Shown: positions 16,653 through 24,089 of the stretch, piece after piece
Numbering within the stretch: the stretch's first letter is position 1
Layout of the letters: each line of letters begins with the position of its first letter
Assembly (NCBI GenBank): GCA_029263335.1
Contig: JAJCXS010000036.1
Coordinates: 1-34,431 of the forward strand
Source: Acidobacteriota bacterium
GTDB lineage: Bacteria > Acidobacteriota > UBA890 > WLXD01
Reading direction: 5' to 3'
Length of the DNA stretch: 34,431 nucleotides
Notes under the pieces: model-generated
Seen by the model: only the letters and a program-made list of their open reading frames with translations
What the model was told of the DNA's origin: nothing
Database searches by the model: none
Translations under genes and position numbers: made by a program

Positions 16653-17348
16653 ATGGCAAAGCCGAGAGTGCTGATCGTCGAGGACGACGCCGATATCCGC
16701 GAGGTTGTTCGCTACAACCTCGAACAGGAGGGCTTCAAGGTCCGTGAGGCCGCCACGGGCGAAGCGGGACTGGTCTCGGCGCGAAAGAAGCCGCCGGACG
16801 TCGTGCTGCTGGATTTGATGCTGCCCGGCATTCAAGGGTTGGAGGTTTGCCGGCGCCTGCGCAATCTGACCGAAACGCGAGCCACGCCGATCGTCATGTT
16901 GACCGCGAAAGGCGAAGAGTCCGACATCGTTGCCGGCCTGGAGATGGGTGCGGACGACTACATGTCCAAGCCCTTCTCGACCCGCGAGCTCGTCGCCCGC
17001 GTCCGCTCGGTCCTGCGCCGGGGACGCGCTTCCGACGACATCGGGACGATTACCGAGGTGGGCCCGCTGGAGATCGACTCCGGACGCCATGAAGTGCACT
17101 TGCGTGGCGAGCCACTGAAGCTCACGCTGGCGGAGTTCAGGCTGTTGAAGTCGCTGTCGGACAACCCGGGCCGGGTGTTCACCAGGGCGCAGCTGATCCG
17201 CAACATAACCGGCGGTGACACCCACATCGTTGAGCGCAACATCGATGTCCACGTCCGCTCGTTACGTAAGAAACTCGGCCCGGACGGCTACCTGATCAGA
17301 ACCGTCCGCGGTGTTGGCTACAAGCTCGAGGACGAGGCTACGGGATAG
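16653..17348 (+). CDS. phoB: PhoB-type response regulator (OmpR family)
   Basis: The protein has 231 residues. The receiver domain (about 1-125) has the acidic pocket E11-D12, phosphoacceptor D55 (VVLLDLMLPG), T85 (MLTAKG) and K107 (YMSKPF). A winged-helix domain (about 135-228) follows, with LTLAEFRLLKSL, then VFTRAQLI, then ERNIDVHVRSLRKKLG and a C-terminal TVRGVGYKLE wing. All key residues are present. It is followed 12 bases later by a PhoR-type kinase, so the pair is an operon. The name rests on closeness to the PhoB subgroup; no phosphate transporter or phoU gene lies nearby in the window, so phosphate control is inferred only. Confidence 0.88.
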   Translation: MAKPRVLIVEDDADIREVVRYNLEQEGFKVREAATGEAGLVSARKKPPDVVLLDLMLPGIQGLEVCRRLRNLTETRATPIVMLTAKGEESDIVAGLEMGADDYMSKPFSTRELVARVRSVLRRGRASDDIGTITEVGPLEIDSGRHEVHLRGEPLKLTLAEFRLLKSLSDNPGRVFTRAQLIRNITGGDTHIVERNIDVHVRSLRKKLGPDGYLIRTVRGVGYKLEDEATG

Positions 17349-17360
17349 AGAGGCAAACCG

Positions 17361-19154
17361 GTGCGACTACGTTTCTTATGGCGCCTCTACATCACGTACG
17401 TGTCGCTCGTTCTGCTGACCGCGGCCGCGATTGGCGTTCTCACCGAGCGGCAGTTCCGTGAGGAGATCAACACCCGCATCGAGCACCAGCTCGTCCGGGA
17501 GAGTGCCGCGCTGGTCCCTGCCAGTCGCCCTCTGCTGGCCAACGCCGATTTCGCGGCCGCCCGGGAGGTGGTGACAGAGGTAGGCGAACTCACGGAAACC
17601 CGGGTGACTCTGCTGCTACCCGACGGTCTCGTAGTGGCCGACTCTTCGGAACGCCCCGAGAACATGGAGAACCACGGCGAGCGCCCCGAAATCGTGGCAG
17701 CCCTACAACACGGCCGCGGCGTCGCCCGCCGCTTCAGCGAGACCACACAAACCGACCGGCTCTACGTTGCCTCCCGCGTTTCCGCGAACGGCACCGTGGT
17801 CGGAGTGGTGCGAACTTCGGTAACGCTGGCTGATATCGACGCCCAGAGCGCGGCGATGCGAAAGCGTGTCGCCCAGGGCGCGGGTCTCGGCATCCTCTTC
17901 GCCCTCGGTATCGGCCTGTTCGTTGCACGCCGCGTGACGGCGCCGATTGCTCAGATGTCGGCTGTCTCGGACTCGCTGCGACAGGGCGACTACACGGCCC
18001 GCACCCAGCTCGACCGCACGGACGAAATTGGCGTTCTCGGTGAGAACCTCAACCAACTCGGCACGGATCTATCGAAGCGCCTGTCGGGACTTGGACGACA
18101 GCAGGCGCAGCTACGGGCCTTCCTCGGAGCGATGCAGGAGGGCGTCGTAGCGATCGATCCCCGCGACCGGGTGGTCTTCTCCAATGCGATGGGAAGACGG
18201 CTACTGCACCTGGACCCCGGTGAGCATGAACTGGACATGACCCAGATGCCCGGCGGCCTGCTCGAGGTTCTGGCGGAGGTTCGCGCCATGGGTACGCGAG
18301 CCCATAGCGAGATCGTTCAACGCATCGACGATGAAGAACTCGTGCTCGACGCCCGCGGCGCGCCTTTCACCGCCGACGACGACAGCGGCGTTGTGCTCGT
18401 CCTGTACGACATCACCAACATGCGCCGCCTGGAGCGCGTCCGCACCGACTTCGTCGCCAACGTGTCTCACGAACTCAAGACACCGCTGACCTCGATCCAG
18501 GGATACGTGGAGACGCTGCTCGACGGTGCCATCCACGACGACGAGTACAACACGCGTTTCCTCGAAAAGACCCATGCCCAGGTTCGCCGCCTGACCCTTC
18601 TGGTTTCCGACCTCCTCAGCCTGGCTCGCATCGAGTCCACCTCGTTCCGCACCGAATCGGCACCCGTGGATCTACGCGAGATCATCACCGAGTCGGTGAC
18701 CTACCGCCACGATCCGCTGCAGGCAAAGCAACTGAAACTCGACCTGAATCTGCCCGACCGGCCGTTGTTGATCGACGGCGAGAGCGAGGGACTGCGACAG
18801 ATCGTCGACAACCTGCTGGACAACGCCATCAGCTACACACCGAACGCTGGCAGCGTTCGCGTGGAACTGAGATCAGAGGGCTACGACGGGATCCTCCGCG
18901 TCGGGGATACCGGCATCGGGATCCCCGACGATGCCCTCAACAGGATCTTCGAACGCTTCTACCGCGTCGACCGGGGACGCTCGCGGGAGCTGGGTGGCAC
19001 GGGGCTCGGACTGTCGATCGTTCGTAACATCGTGCATCGAATGCAGGGCACGGTCGCCGTGCAGAGCGAGCTGGGCATCGGCACCACCTTTACGGTCACG
19101 CTACCGCGCGCCGACGAGCCGATCGTCATCAGCGAATCCGAAACGCACTCGTAG
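17361..19154 (+). CDS. phoR: PhoR-type sensor histidine kinase
   Basis: The protein has 597 residues from GTG 17361, with GAGAGG 8 bases upstream. The order of parts is: first transmembrane helix (about 8-28), periplasmic sensor domain (about 30-168), second transmembrane helix (about 170-190), HAMP (RRVTAPIAQM onward, to about 245), PAS-like domain (about 255-350, with GVVAIDPRDRVVFSNA), HisKA with H370 in FVANVSHELKTPLTS, then HATPase with N-box LLDNAISYTP, G1 box GDTGIGIPDD, F box IFERFYRV and G2 box GGTGLGLSIV. The PhoR-like layout with a large periplasmic domain means it may sense an external signal directly. E. coli PhoR lacks a large periplasmic domain, so the ligand may not be phosphate. 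Confidence 0.9.
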   Translation: MRLRFLWRLYITYVSLVLLTAAAIGVLTERQFREEINTRIEHQLVRESAALVPASRPLLANADFAAAREVVTEVGELTETRVTLLLPDGLVVADSSERPENMENHGERPEIVAALQHGRGVARRFSETTQTDRLYVASRVSANGTVVGVVRTSVTLADIDAQSAAMRKRVAQGAGLGILFALGIGLFVARRVTAPIAQMSAVSDSLRQGDYTARTQLDRTDEIGVLGENLNQLGTDLSKRLSGLGRQQAQLRAFLGAMQEGVVAIDPRDRVVFSNAMGRRLLHLDPGEHELDMTQMPGGLLEVLAEVRAMGTRAHSEIVQRIDDEELVLDARGAPFTADDDSGVVLVLYDITNMRRLERVRTDFVANVSHELKTPLTSIQGYVETLLDGAIHDDEYNTRFLEKTHAQVRRLTLLVSDLLSLARIESTSFRTESAPVDLREIITESVTYRHDPLQAKQLKLDLNLPDRPLLIDGESEGLRQIVDNLLDNAISYTPNAGSVRVELRSEGYDGILRVGDTGIGIPDDALNRIFERFYRVDRGRSRELGGTGLGLSIVRNIVHRMQGTVAVQSELGIGTTFTVTLPRADEPIVISESETHS

Positions 19155-19169
19155 GCTGCGTAACGCCCG

Positions 19170-19949
19170 CTATCGGACGGTAAGCACCTCGAGATCGCGG
19201 ATCAGGCTGTCCATCTCGAGGCCCGGGATCGAGCCCGTTGTGCGGTCGCCCGTTGATCGCTCCAACACGGGCTGCTCGACGCCGCTCACCAATACGCGGC
19301 AAGACCACTCGCCCAGCTTGCCGGACATCTCGACGCGGTAGTCGGCGAACTCGGCATCGAGAACAAGGCCGAGCATGCGGGCACCAAAAACCGCGCTGCG
19401 AACCCGATGCAGCAACTCGGCGTCAGCACCGTCGTCGGCTGGCAACACCACGATACGCGGGGCGGCCAGTCGCCGGTCCAGGTCCATGGGCGGATCGGAG
19501 TATTGATCGAGCCCGCTGAGCAGCTGGTCGATCGCTGCCTTGGGGTATCCCGCCTGGCGGGCAGCAATCGTCTGATTCCAGGCCGCGTCGAAGTCTGCCA
19601 GCGACCAGGCCGCCGTGGCGACGAGGTAGTGGAGCTCGGCGTTGCCGGGGTCAAGGGCGGCGGCGCGCATGAAGGACGCCTTGGCGCCCAGGTCATCGCC
19701 CAGCTGAGCCTGAGTGCGACCCAGATAGAAATAGGCTGGCCAGTACTCGTCGTCGCGCGCCAGGATCGCCTCCAGATCGAGCATCGCCCCCATGGCATCG
19801 CCCTGATCCAGCTTCTGCACCGCTTGCTGCAAGCGCCGGCTAAGCTCCGCCTCTTGCGCCGATACCTCGATCGGCCGCGTCGCTACCACGCACACCAGTA
19901 GCGCTAACGCGGCCAGCCACAAGGGCCGCTTCGGCTTCGCTCTCTGCAT
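19170..19949 (-). CDS. Exported TPR-repeat protein
   Basis: The protein has 259 residues with a signal peptide (basic MQRAKPKRPLW, hydrophobic core, likely cut near EVSAQ). Residues about 32-140 form two to three TPR units, for example AVQKLDQGDAMGAMLDLEAI, YWPAYFYLGRTQAQLGDDLGA and AALDPGNAELHYLVATAAW. A beta-rich C-terminal domain follows (about 160-259: PRIVVLPADDGADAELL, then a long strand run YRVEMSGKLGEWSCRVLVSG). I do not recognise the C-terminal domain. The gene converges on phoR with 15 bases between stops, and lies divergent from the tRNA-Arg promoter. A role in assembling an envelope complex is possible but not supported by anything specific. Confidence 0.8.
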   Translation of the reverse strand: MQRAKPKRPLWLAALALLVCVVATRPIEVSAQEAELSRRLQQAVQKLDQGDAMGAMLDLEAILARDDEYWPAYFYLGRTQAQLGDDLGAKASFMRAAALDPGNAELHYLVATAAWSLADFDAAWNQTIAARQAGYPKAAIDQLLSGLDQYSDPPMDLDRRLAAPRIVVLPADDGADAELLHRVRSAVFGARMLGLVLDAEFADYRVEMSGKLGEWSCRVLVSGVEQPVLERSTGDRTTGSIPGLEMDSLIRDLEVLTVR

Positions 19950-19999
19950 CTTTGTAGCCTAGCAGCCCGGGCCGGAGCCGGCAGAGTGGCCAGGTGGCT

Positions 20000-20028
20000 T
20001 TGCCGGCGCTCCGAGGCGGTGCTATCCT
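20000..20028 (+). promoter_or_regulatory. Sigma70-type promoter for tRNA-Arg
   Basis: A -35 element TTGCCG (20000-20005), an exact 17-base spacer and -10 element TATCCT (20023-20028) are present. TGC immediately before the -10 makes it an extended -10. A GC-rich discriminator (GTGCGAC) follows, as in stringently controlled stable-RNA promoters. The expected start is about 50 bases before the tRNA. The same TGC-TATCCT core lies ahead of the tRNA-Ser gene at the right edge. Confidence 0.6.
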
Positions 20029-20085
20029 GTGCGACTCGCACGCCGATTTGTAGGTCTGGCCCTGTCAGACTCAACTCCGGTGCAT

Positions 20086-20159
20086 GCGCCGATAGCTCAA
20101 TTGGATAGAGCGTCTGGCTACGGACCAGGAGGTTGGGGGTTCGAGTCCTCCTCGGCGCA
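20086..20159 (+). tRNA. tRNA-Arg (anticodon ACG)
   Basis: A full cloverleaf folds. Acceptor: 20086-20092 with 20152-20158 (7 pairs). D arm: GCTC/GAGC. Anticodon stem: 20113-20117 with 20125-20129 (one T-G pair). Anticodon loop: CTACGGA with ACG at 20120-20122. T arm: GGGGG/CCTCC closing a TTCGAGT loop. The discriminator base is A at 20159, and CCA is not encoded. A run of six T follows at 20160-20165. ACG is the anticodon whose A34 is converted to inosine by TadA, and the tadA gene is directly downstream. Confidence 0.97.
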
Positions 20160-20174
20160 TTTTTTGCTGCCCAA

Positions 20175-20190
20175 AGGCCGGCCGCGGCCT
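20175..20190 (+). promoter_or_regulatory. Hairpin between tRNA-Arg and the tadA ribosome-binding site
   Basis: An inverted repeat AGGCCG (20175-20180) / CGGCCT (20185-20190) with a GCCG loop lies 15 bases after the tRNA and ends one base before the tadA ribosome site GGTGGAG (20192-20198). It could separate tRNA processing from mRNA, or limit translation. No T-run follows, so it is not a standard terminator; the T6 run lies before it. Confidence 0.4.
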
Positions 20191-20207
20191 CGGTGGAGCC
20201 TGGCGCC

Positions 20208-20672
20208 ATGACACCCGAGCAGCTCGACGCGTGGATGCAGCTCGCGGTCGAACAGGCCGAGGAGGCAGCCGCCGATGGCGAGGTACCCGTCGGCGCGATC
20301 GTGGTAGCCCAAGGCGAGGTAGTGGGCCGAGGCCGTAACCGCACCGAGGCCCTCGATGACCCTTCCGCACATGCCGAGATCGTCGCGCTGAGGGAAGCCG
20401 GGCAGGCCACCGGCGATTGGCGCCTCGAGGAGGCTACCATGGTGGTGACTCTCGAACCTTGTCCCATGTGCATTGGGGCCATCATTCAGGCGCGCGTGTC
20501 TCGTCTGGTCTACGGTGCCGCCGATCCTCGCTACGGCGCTTGCGGATCGGCGTTGGCCTTGCCGCCGATTGAGCTGACGCCTCACCTGCTCGAGATCCGT
20601 CACGCCACCCACGCCGAAACCTGTGGGCGACTTCTCCGCGACTTCTTCCAACGCCTGCGCGCAGGAAACTAG
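20208..20672 (+). CDS. tadA: tRNA adenosine(34) deaminase
   Basis: The protein has 154 residues. TadA hydrolytically deaminates A34 to inosine in tRNA-Arg(ACG), which lets one tRNA read CGU, CGC and CGA. The zinc-dependent cytidine-deaminase fold is complete: H55 and E57 in SAHAEI, and the PCPMC motif with C85 and C88. VPVGAIVVAQGEVVGRGRNR and VYGAADPRYGACGS are typical TadA segments. ATG 20208 has GGTGGAG 9 bases upstream; the open frame extends back into the tRNA gene, so that upstream part is not coding. The length is slightly below E. coli TadA (167 residues), the difference being at the ends. Its substrate tRNA is encoded 48 bases upstream, and the two may share a transcript. Confidence 0.95.
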   Translation: MTPEQLDAWMQLAVEQAEEAAADGEVPVGAIVVAQGEVVGRGRNRTEALDDPSAHAEIVALREAGQATGDWRLEEATMVVTLEPCPMCIGAIIQARVSRLVYGAADPRYGACGSALALPPIELTPHLLEIRHATHAETCGRLLRDFFQRLRAGN

Positions 20673-20677
20673 GACGG

Positions 20678-21274
20678 CTACGCGTCGGCGCCGCCGAAAC
20701 TACCGGTGATCAAGATGATGTCGTCGCGGCTACCGGCTTCACCGTCGGGTCCCGCCGACGTCACCGTATAGTCGCTGCTACCTTGCGGCCGGTAGCGGAA
20801 GGGACTGCCCCAGGCGTCCTCCAGCGAGCCATCGACCGAGTAGTGGTCGGGTACCAGCTCGCGGAGTCCCACCAGGTCGTCGAGCGCAGGGTAGCTACCT
20901 GTCGCCGACCTGTACGCCTCGAGGCTATCGGACAGCAGGCGCATGGTACCCATCGTCGTGGCGATTTGGCCCAACTGCTCCACGGTGTATGTGCTGCCAC
21001 CCTGCTCGACCCCGGCAAGCTCCCATTCTTCTTCGCCGGCAGCCATCAGAAAGACCACGTCGGCGGCGTCGAACTCTGCTGGAACACGGAGGGTCTGTTC
21101 TTCTCGGTTTACCTCACGTACGCGAACGCTCGCCTCGGGAAAGGTAGCGCCGATCAGACGCTCCACCTGTGCTGCCGACGGCGTCGCCAACTCGCTGGGT
21201 CCACACGCGCCGACAGCGATGGCCAAGGCCGCGACAAGGAAAACGGGGCGCTGGACGAACTGTAGACGGGACAT
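20678..21274 (-). CDS. Lipoprotein with a GspG-like pseudopilin C-terminal domain
   Basis: The protein has 198 residues from ATG 21274, with AGGAG 5-6 bases upstream; an upstream ATG at 21292 lacks such a site. It starts with a lipoprotein signal (VFLVAALAIAVGAC, lipidated C24). The middle part (about 25-100) is unrecognised. The C-terminal about 90 residues resemble the soluble part of the type II secretion major pseudopilin GspG: LEAYRSATGSYPALDDL, then DAWGSPFRYRP, then SAGPDGEAGSRDDI, the last being like the calcium-binding loop. The prepilin peptidase site and the GFTLIE helix of true pseudopilins are missing, so it cannot enter a pilus in the usual way. It converges on tadA with 5 bases between them. 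Confidence 0.8.
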   Translation of the reverse strand: MSRLQFVQRPVFLVAALAIAVGACGPSELATPSAAQVERLIGATFPEASVRVREVNREEQTLRVPAEFDAADVVFLMAAGEEEWELAGVEQGGSTYTVEQLGQIATTMGTMRLLSDSLEAYRSATGSYPALDDLVGLRELVPDHYSVDGSLEDAWGSPFRYRPQGSSDYTVTSAGPDGEAGSRDDIILITGSFGGADA

Positions 21275-21327
21275 GCGAACTCCTGAAATCACGACAGCGG
21301 TGAGGTGCAGCGGTATTGTATGCCGTC

Positions 21328-23145
21328 ATGCAGCGTAGCTTCATCGTCCTGCTCGCGGTCGCGGCGGCCGTCCTCCACTTGTACTCGGCCGGTTTCGCGC
21401 CGTTGACGGCGCTCGCGTTGCGGCCGCTTCACCTGGCGCTGCTGGGTGCGCTCGGCTTTCTCGGCGCGACGGCGGGGAACAAGCCGCAGCGCGATCGGCC
21501 TGGTGCCAGCGGCGCCGTGCTCGCGGTACTGCTCGCAGCGTCTTGCCTGTATCTGGTCAGCCAGCACCAGGCCCTGGTCACACGCGCGGGAACGGCGCGG
21601 CCAAGCGATCTGGTGGCCGGGGCCATCGCCGTGTTGCTGGTGCTGGAACTGGCGCGCAGAACGGTGGGCATGGCCCTGGTCTGTGTGGCGCTGCTCGCCC
21701 TCGCCTATAGCCAGATCGGCCCGTGGCTGCCGGGATTGCTCGGGCACCGGGGCTATTCGCCAGCGCGGGTCATCGAACATCTGTATCTGGGGACGGAGGG
21801 CATCTGGGGCGTACCGCTTGGTGTCTCCGCGGACTTCGTCTTCTTGTTCATCCTGTTTGGCACATTGCTCGACCGAGCCGGCGGCGGGCAGCTCCTCATC
21901 GCGTTGGCGAGAAAGGTAGCCGGCAACAGCCGCGGCGCCAGCGCCAAGACCGCGGCCGTATCGAGCGCCTTCATGGGCTCGCTCTCTGGCAGCGCCGTCG
22001 CCAATGTCGTCACGACAGGTACGCTGACGATTCCGATGATGAAGCGCGCGGGCTTCAAGGCGCACCTCGCCGGTGCCATTGAAGCGGCCGCCAGCACTGG
22101 CGGCCAGATCGTGCCTCCGGTCATGGGAGCTGGCGCCTTCATTCTCGCCACCTGGACCAACATCCCTTACATCCGAGTGGCGACCGCCGCGATTCTCCCT
22201 GCACTGCTCTACTACATCGCGCTTCTCGCGGGCATACATTTCGCCGCTGCGCGCGCTGGCATCGTCACCACACCAGAGACACCTGCTGGCACGGCTGCAG
22301 CCCGACGCCTCCACCTGTTGCTGCCCCTGGCAGGAATCGTCGTCTTGCTCGCGTTCGGCCGTTCACCGATGCGAGCGGCGTTCTGGGGCGTGGCGTTGGC
22401 TTTCGCCAGCGCCATGGTTCTGCCCGCGACCCGGTTCTCGCTCGCGACGCTGCGCAGTACGTTGGTAACGGCGGCAAGCGGCGCGGTGCAGGTGGCCGCG
22501 GCTTGTGCCGCGGCCGGTGTCATCGTGGGTATCGCAACGCTTACCGGCGTCGGGTTGCGTATGTCTGGCTTGATCATCACGCTGTCCGGCGGGCACCTGT
22601 TGCTCGGTCTGGTCTGGACCGCGCTCGCCGGCATCGTGTTGGGCATGGGCTTGCCCACCACCGCCGCCTACGTTGTTCTCGCCGCTCTGGGAGCGCCGGC
22701 ACTGGTACAGCTGGGAGCCCCCCTGCTGGCGGCGCACCTGTTCATCTTCTACTTCGGCTGCATTTCCAATGTGACACCCCCGGTATCGCTGGCCGCCTAT
22801 GCCGCCGCTGGCATCGCCGAGGCGCCGGCGTTCCGTACCGCCGTGACCGCTCTCCTGCTGGCCGCCACCGGTTTCATCATTCCCTTCGCTTTCGTTTTCG
22901 CGCCGGCACTTCTTCTCAACGACACGCCCGGCGCCGTCGTACTCGCCGCCATCATGGCCGTTGGCGGAGTCGTCGCGCTTGCCGCGGCCGCGACGGGCCA
23001 TCACAATCGCCAGCTAGCGGCCGCGGAGCGCCTTCTGCTGTTCGCTGCGGCGCTTGCCATGCTGAGCCCGGCGCTGACGGCTCGTATCGTCGGCGCCTCG
23101 GTACTGGCGATTTCATTCCTATGGAAGAGGACTCGATCAACGTGA
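21328..23145 (+). CDS. TRAP transporter permease, fused small and large subunits (TAXI type)
   Basis: This polytopic protein has 605 residues from ATG 21328; a TTG four codons upstream is also possible, and neither has a clear ribosome site. The N-terminal four or so helices (about 1-130) match the small DctQ-like subunit in TAXI fusions, and the rest is the DctM-like large subunit. Visible blocks are FLFILFGTLLDRAGGGQLLI, AKTAAVSSAFMGSLSGSAVA, TGGQIVPPVMGAGAFIL, GIVLGMGLPTTAAYVVLAAL and FYFGCISNVTPPVSLAAYAAA. Such transporters import small organic acids or amino acids using an ion gradient and a periplasmic binding protein. The stop codon overlaps the start of the binding-protein gene (GTGA), which indicates translational coupling. 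Confidence 0.92.
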   Translation: MQRSFIVLLAVAAAVLHLYSAGFAPLTALALRPLHLALLGALGFLGATAGNKPQRDRPGASGAVLAVLLAASCLYLVSQHQALVTRAGTARPSDLVAGAIAVLLVLELARRTVGMALVCVALLALAYSQIGPWLPGLLGHRGYSPARVIEHLYLGTEGIWGVPLGVSADFVFLFILFGTLLDRAGGGQLLIALARKVAGNSRGASAKTAAVSSAFMGSLSGSAVANVVTTGTLTIPMMKRAGFKAHLAGAIEAAASTGGQIVPPVMGAGAFILATWTNIPYIRVATAAILPALLYYIALLAGIHFAAARAGIVTTPETPAGTAAARRLHLLLPLAGIVVLLAFGRSPMRAAFWGVALAFASAMVLPATRFSLATLRSTLVTAASGAVQVAAACAAAGVIVGIATLTGVGLRMSGLIITLSGGHLLLGLVWTALAGIVLGMGLPTTAAYVVLAALGAPALVQLGAPLLAAHLFIFYFGCISNVTPPVSLAAYAAAGIAEAPAFRTAVTALLLAATGFIIPFAFVFAPALLLNDTPGAVVLAAIMAVGGVVALAAAATGHHNRQLAAAERLLLFAAALAMLSPALTARIVGASVLAISFLWKRTRST

Positions 23146-24089
23146 GACGCCTCCTATCGCTGGTTCTGCTTGTAGGGTTCGCCGTAACAGCCTGTGCCGG
23201 AGGCGGCGGCGAACGCCGCTTCGTGAGCCTGGGCACGGCAGGGACCGGCGGCATCTACTACCCGCTCGGTGGAGCGCTTGCGCGCATGGTCGGCGAAGCA
23301 GTGCCGGGCCTGCAGGTCACCGCAGAAGTCACGGGCGGGTCGGTGGAAAACCTCAATCGCGTTACCGACGGTGGCATGGACATCGGCATGGCCATCGGCA
23401 CGACGCTGGTGCAGGCAGCCCGCGGCGACGCCGACCGGTATGCAGCAATTCGCGTCATCGCCCCGCTCTACCCCAACGTCGCCCACGTTCTCGCGGCACC
23501 GGGGCTCGACATCGCGTCGTTGACGGACGCAGCCGGTCTGCGTGTGTCGATCGGCGCTCCCGGCAGCGGCACGGAACAGATGGCGCGCGAGATTCTGGCT
23601 GCCCACAACCTGAGCGTCGACGACATTCGTCCACAGTACCTGTCGTTCGCTGAGTCCGCGGCAGCGTTGCGCGACAACGCCATCGATGTCGCGATTCTGT
23701 CGGTTGGCTACCCCGCCGCGGCGGTGCTGGAAGCGACCACCACAGGTGGCGTGCATCTGCTGCCGATCGAATCGGGCCCGCTCGACGCGCTGCTCGCCGC
23801 GCACGATTACTACAACGACAGCGAGATCCCTTCCGGCATCTACTCTGGCACTGACGGGGCGATCCCGACCGCCTCCGTGACCAACTGGCTGTTCGCCGAC
23901 CAGAGCCTCGCCGACGAGATTGTGGTGGCTGTCCTCGACGCATTGCGCGACCGCACCGAGGAACTGGCCACGGTCAACGGGGTGACTCGTCAGATCGACC
24001 TGGCGGCGCTCACCCGCGCGCCGATGCCACTCCATCCTGCCACCATCGAGTGGCTCAGAACTTCACCACCAACGACACCAGAAACATAG
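23142..24089 (+). CDS. TAXI-family TRAP transporter substrate-binding lipoprotein
   Basis: The protein has 315 residues from GTG 23142, whose last two bases begin the TGA of the permease gene; GAGGA lies 10 bases upstream. An ATG at 23121 in the same frame is the alternative. A lipoprotein signal (LLSLVLLVGFAVTAC) is followed by the TAXI fold: LGTAGTGGIYYPLGGALARM, VTAEVTGGSVENLNRV, DIGMAIGTT, VSIGAPGSGTEQMARE and AILSVGYPAAAVLE are all typical. It captures the ligand and delivers it to the upstream permease; glutamate and related acids are known ligands of the family, but the ligand here is unknown. The last 35 bases overlap the convergent DUF481 gene. Confidence 0.92.
   Translation: MRRLLSLVLLVGFAVTACAGGGGERRFVSLGTAGTGGIYYPLGGALARMVGEAVPGLQVTAEVTGGSVENLNRVTDGGMDIGMAIGTTLVQAARGDADRYAAIRVIAPLYPNVAHVLAAPGLDIASLTDAAGLRVSIGAPGSGTEQMAREILAAHNLSVDDIRPQYLSFAESAAALRDNAIDVAILSVGYPAAAVLEATTTGGVHLLPIESGPLDALLAAHDYYNDSEIPSGIYSGTDGAIPTASVTNWLFADQSLADEIVVAVLDALRDRTEELATVNGVTRQIDLAALTRAPMPLHPATIEWLRTSPPTTPET

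Noticed and set aside
15528..16659. N-terminal extension of the Ca2+ exchanger to 16659
   Set aside because: The added residues are hydrophilic and Arg-rich, overlap the phoB start, and lack a ribosome site; GTG 16527 begins a proper helix.
20086..20210. Attachment site for an integrated element at tRNA-Arg
   Set aside because: No integrase gene and no duplicated tRNA 3' segment are present; the following gene is the housekeeping tadA.
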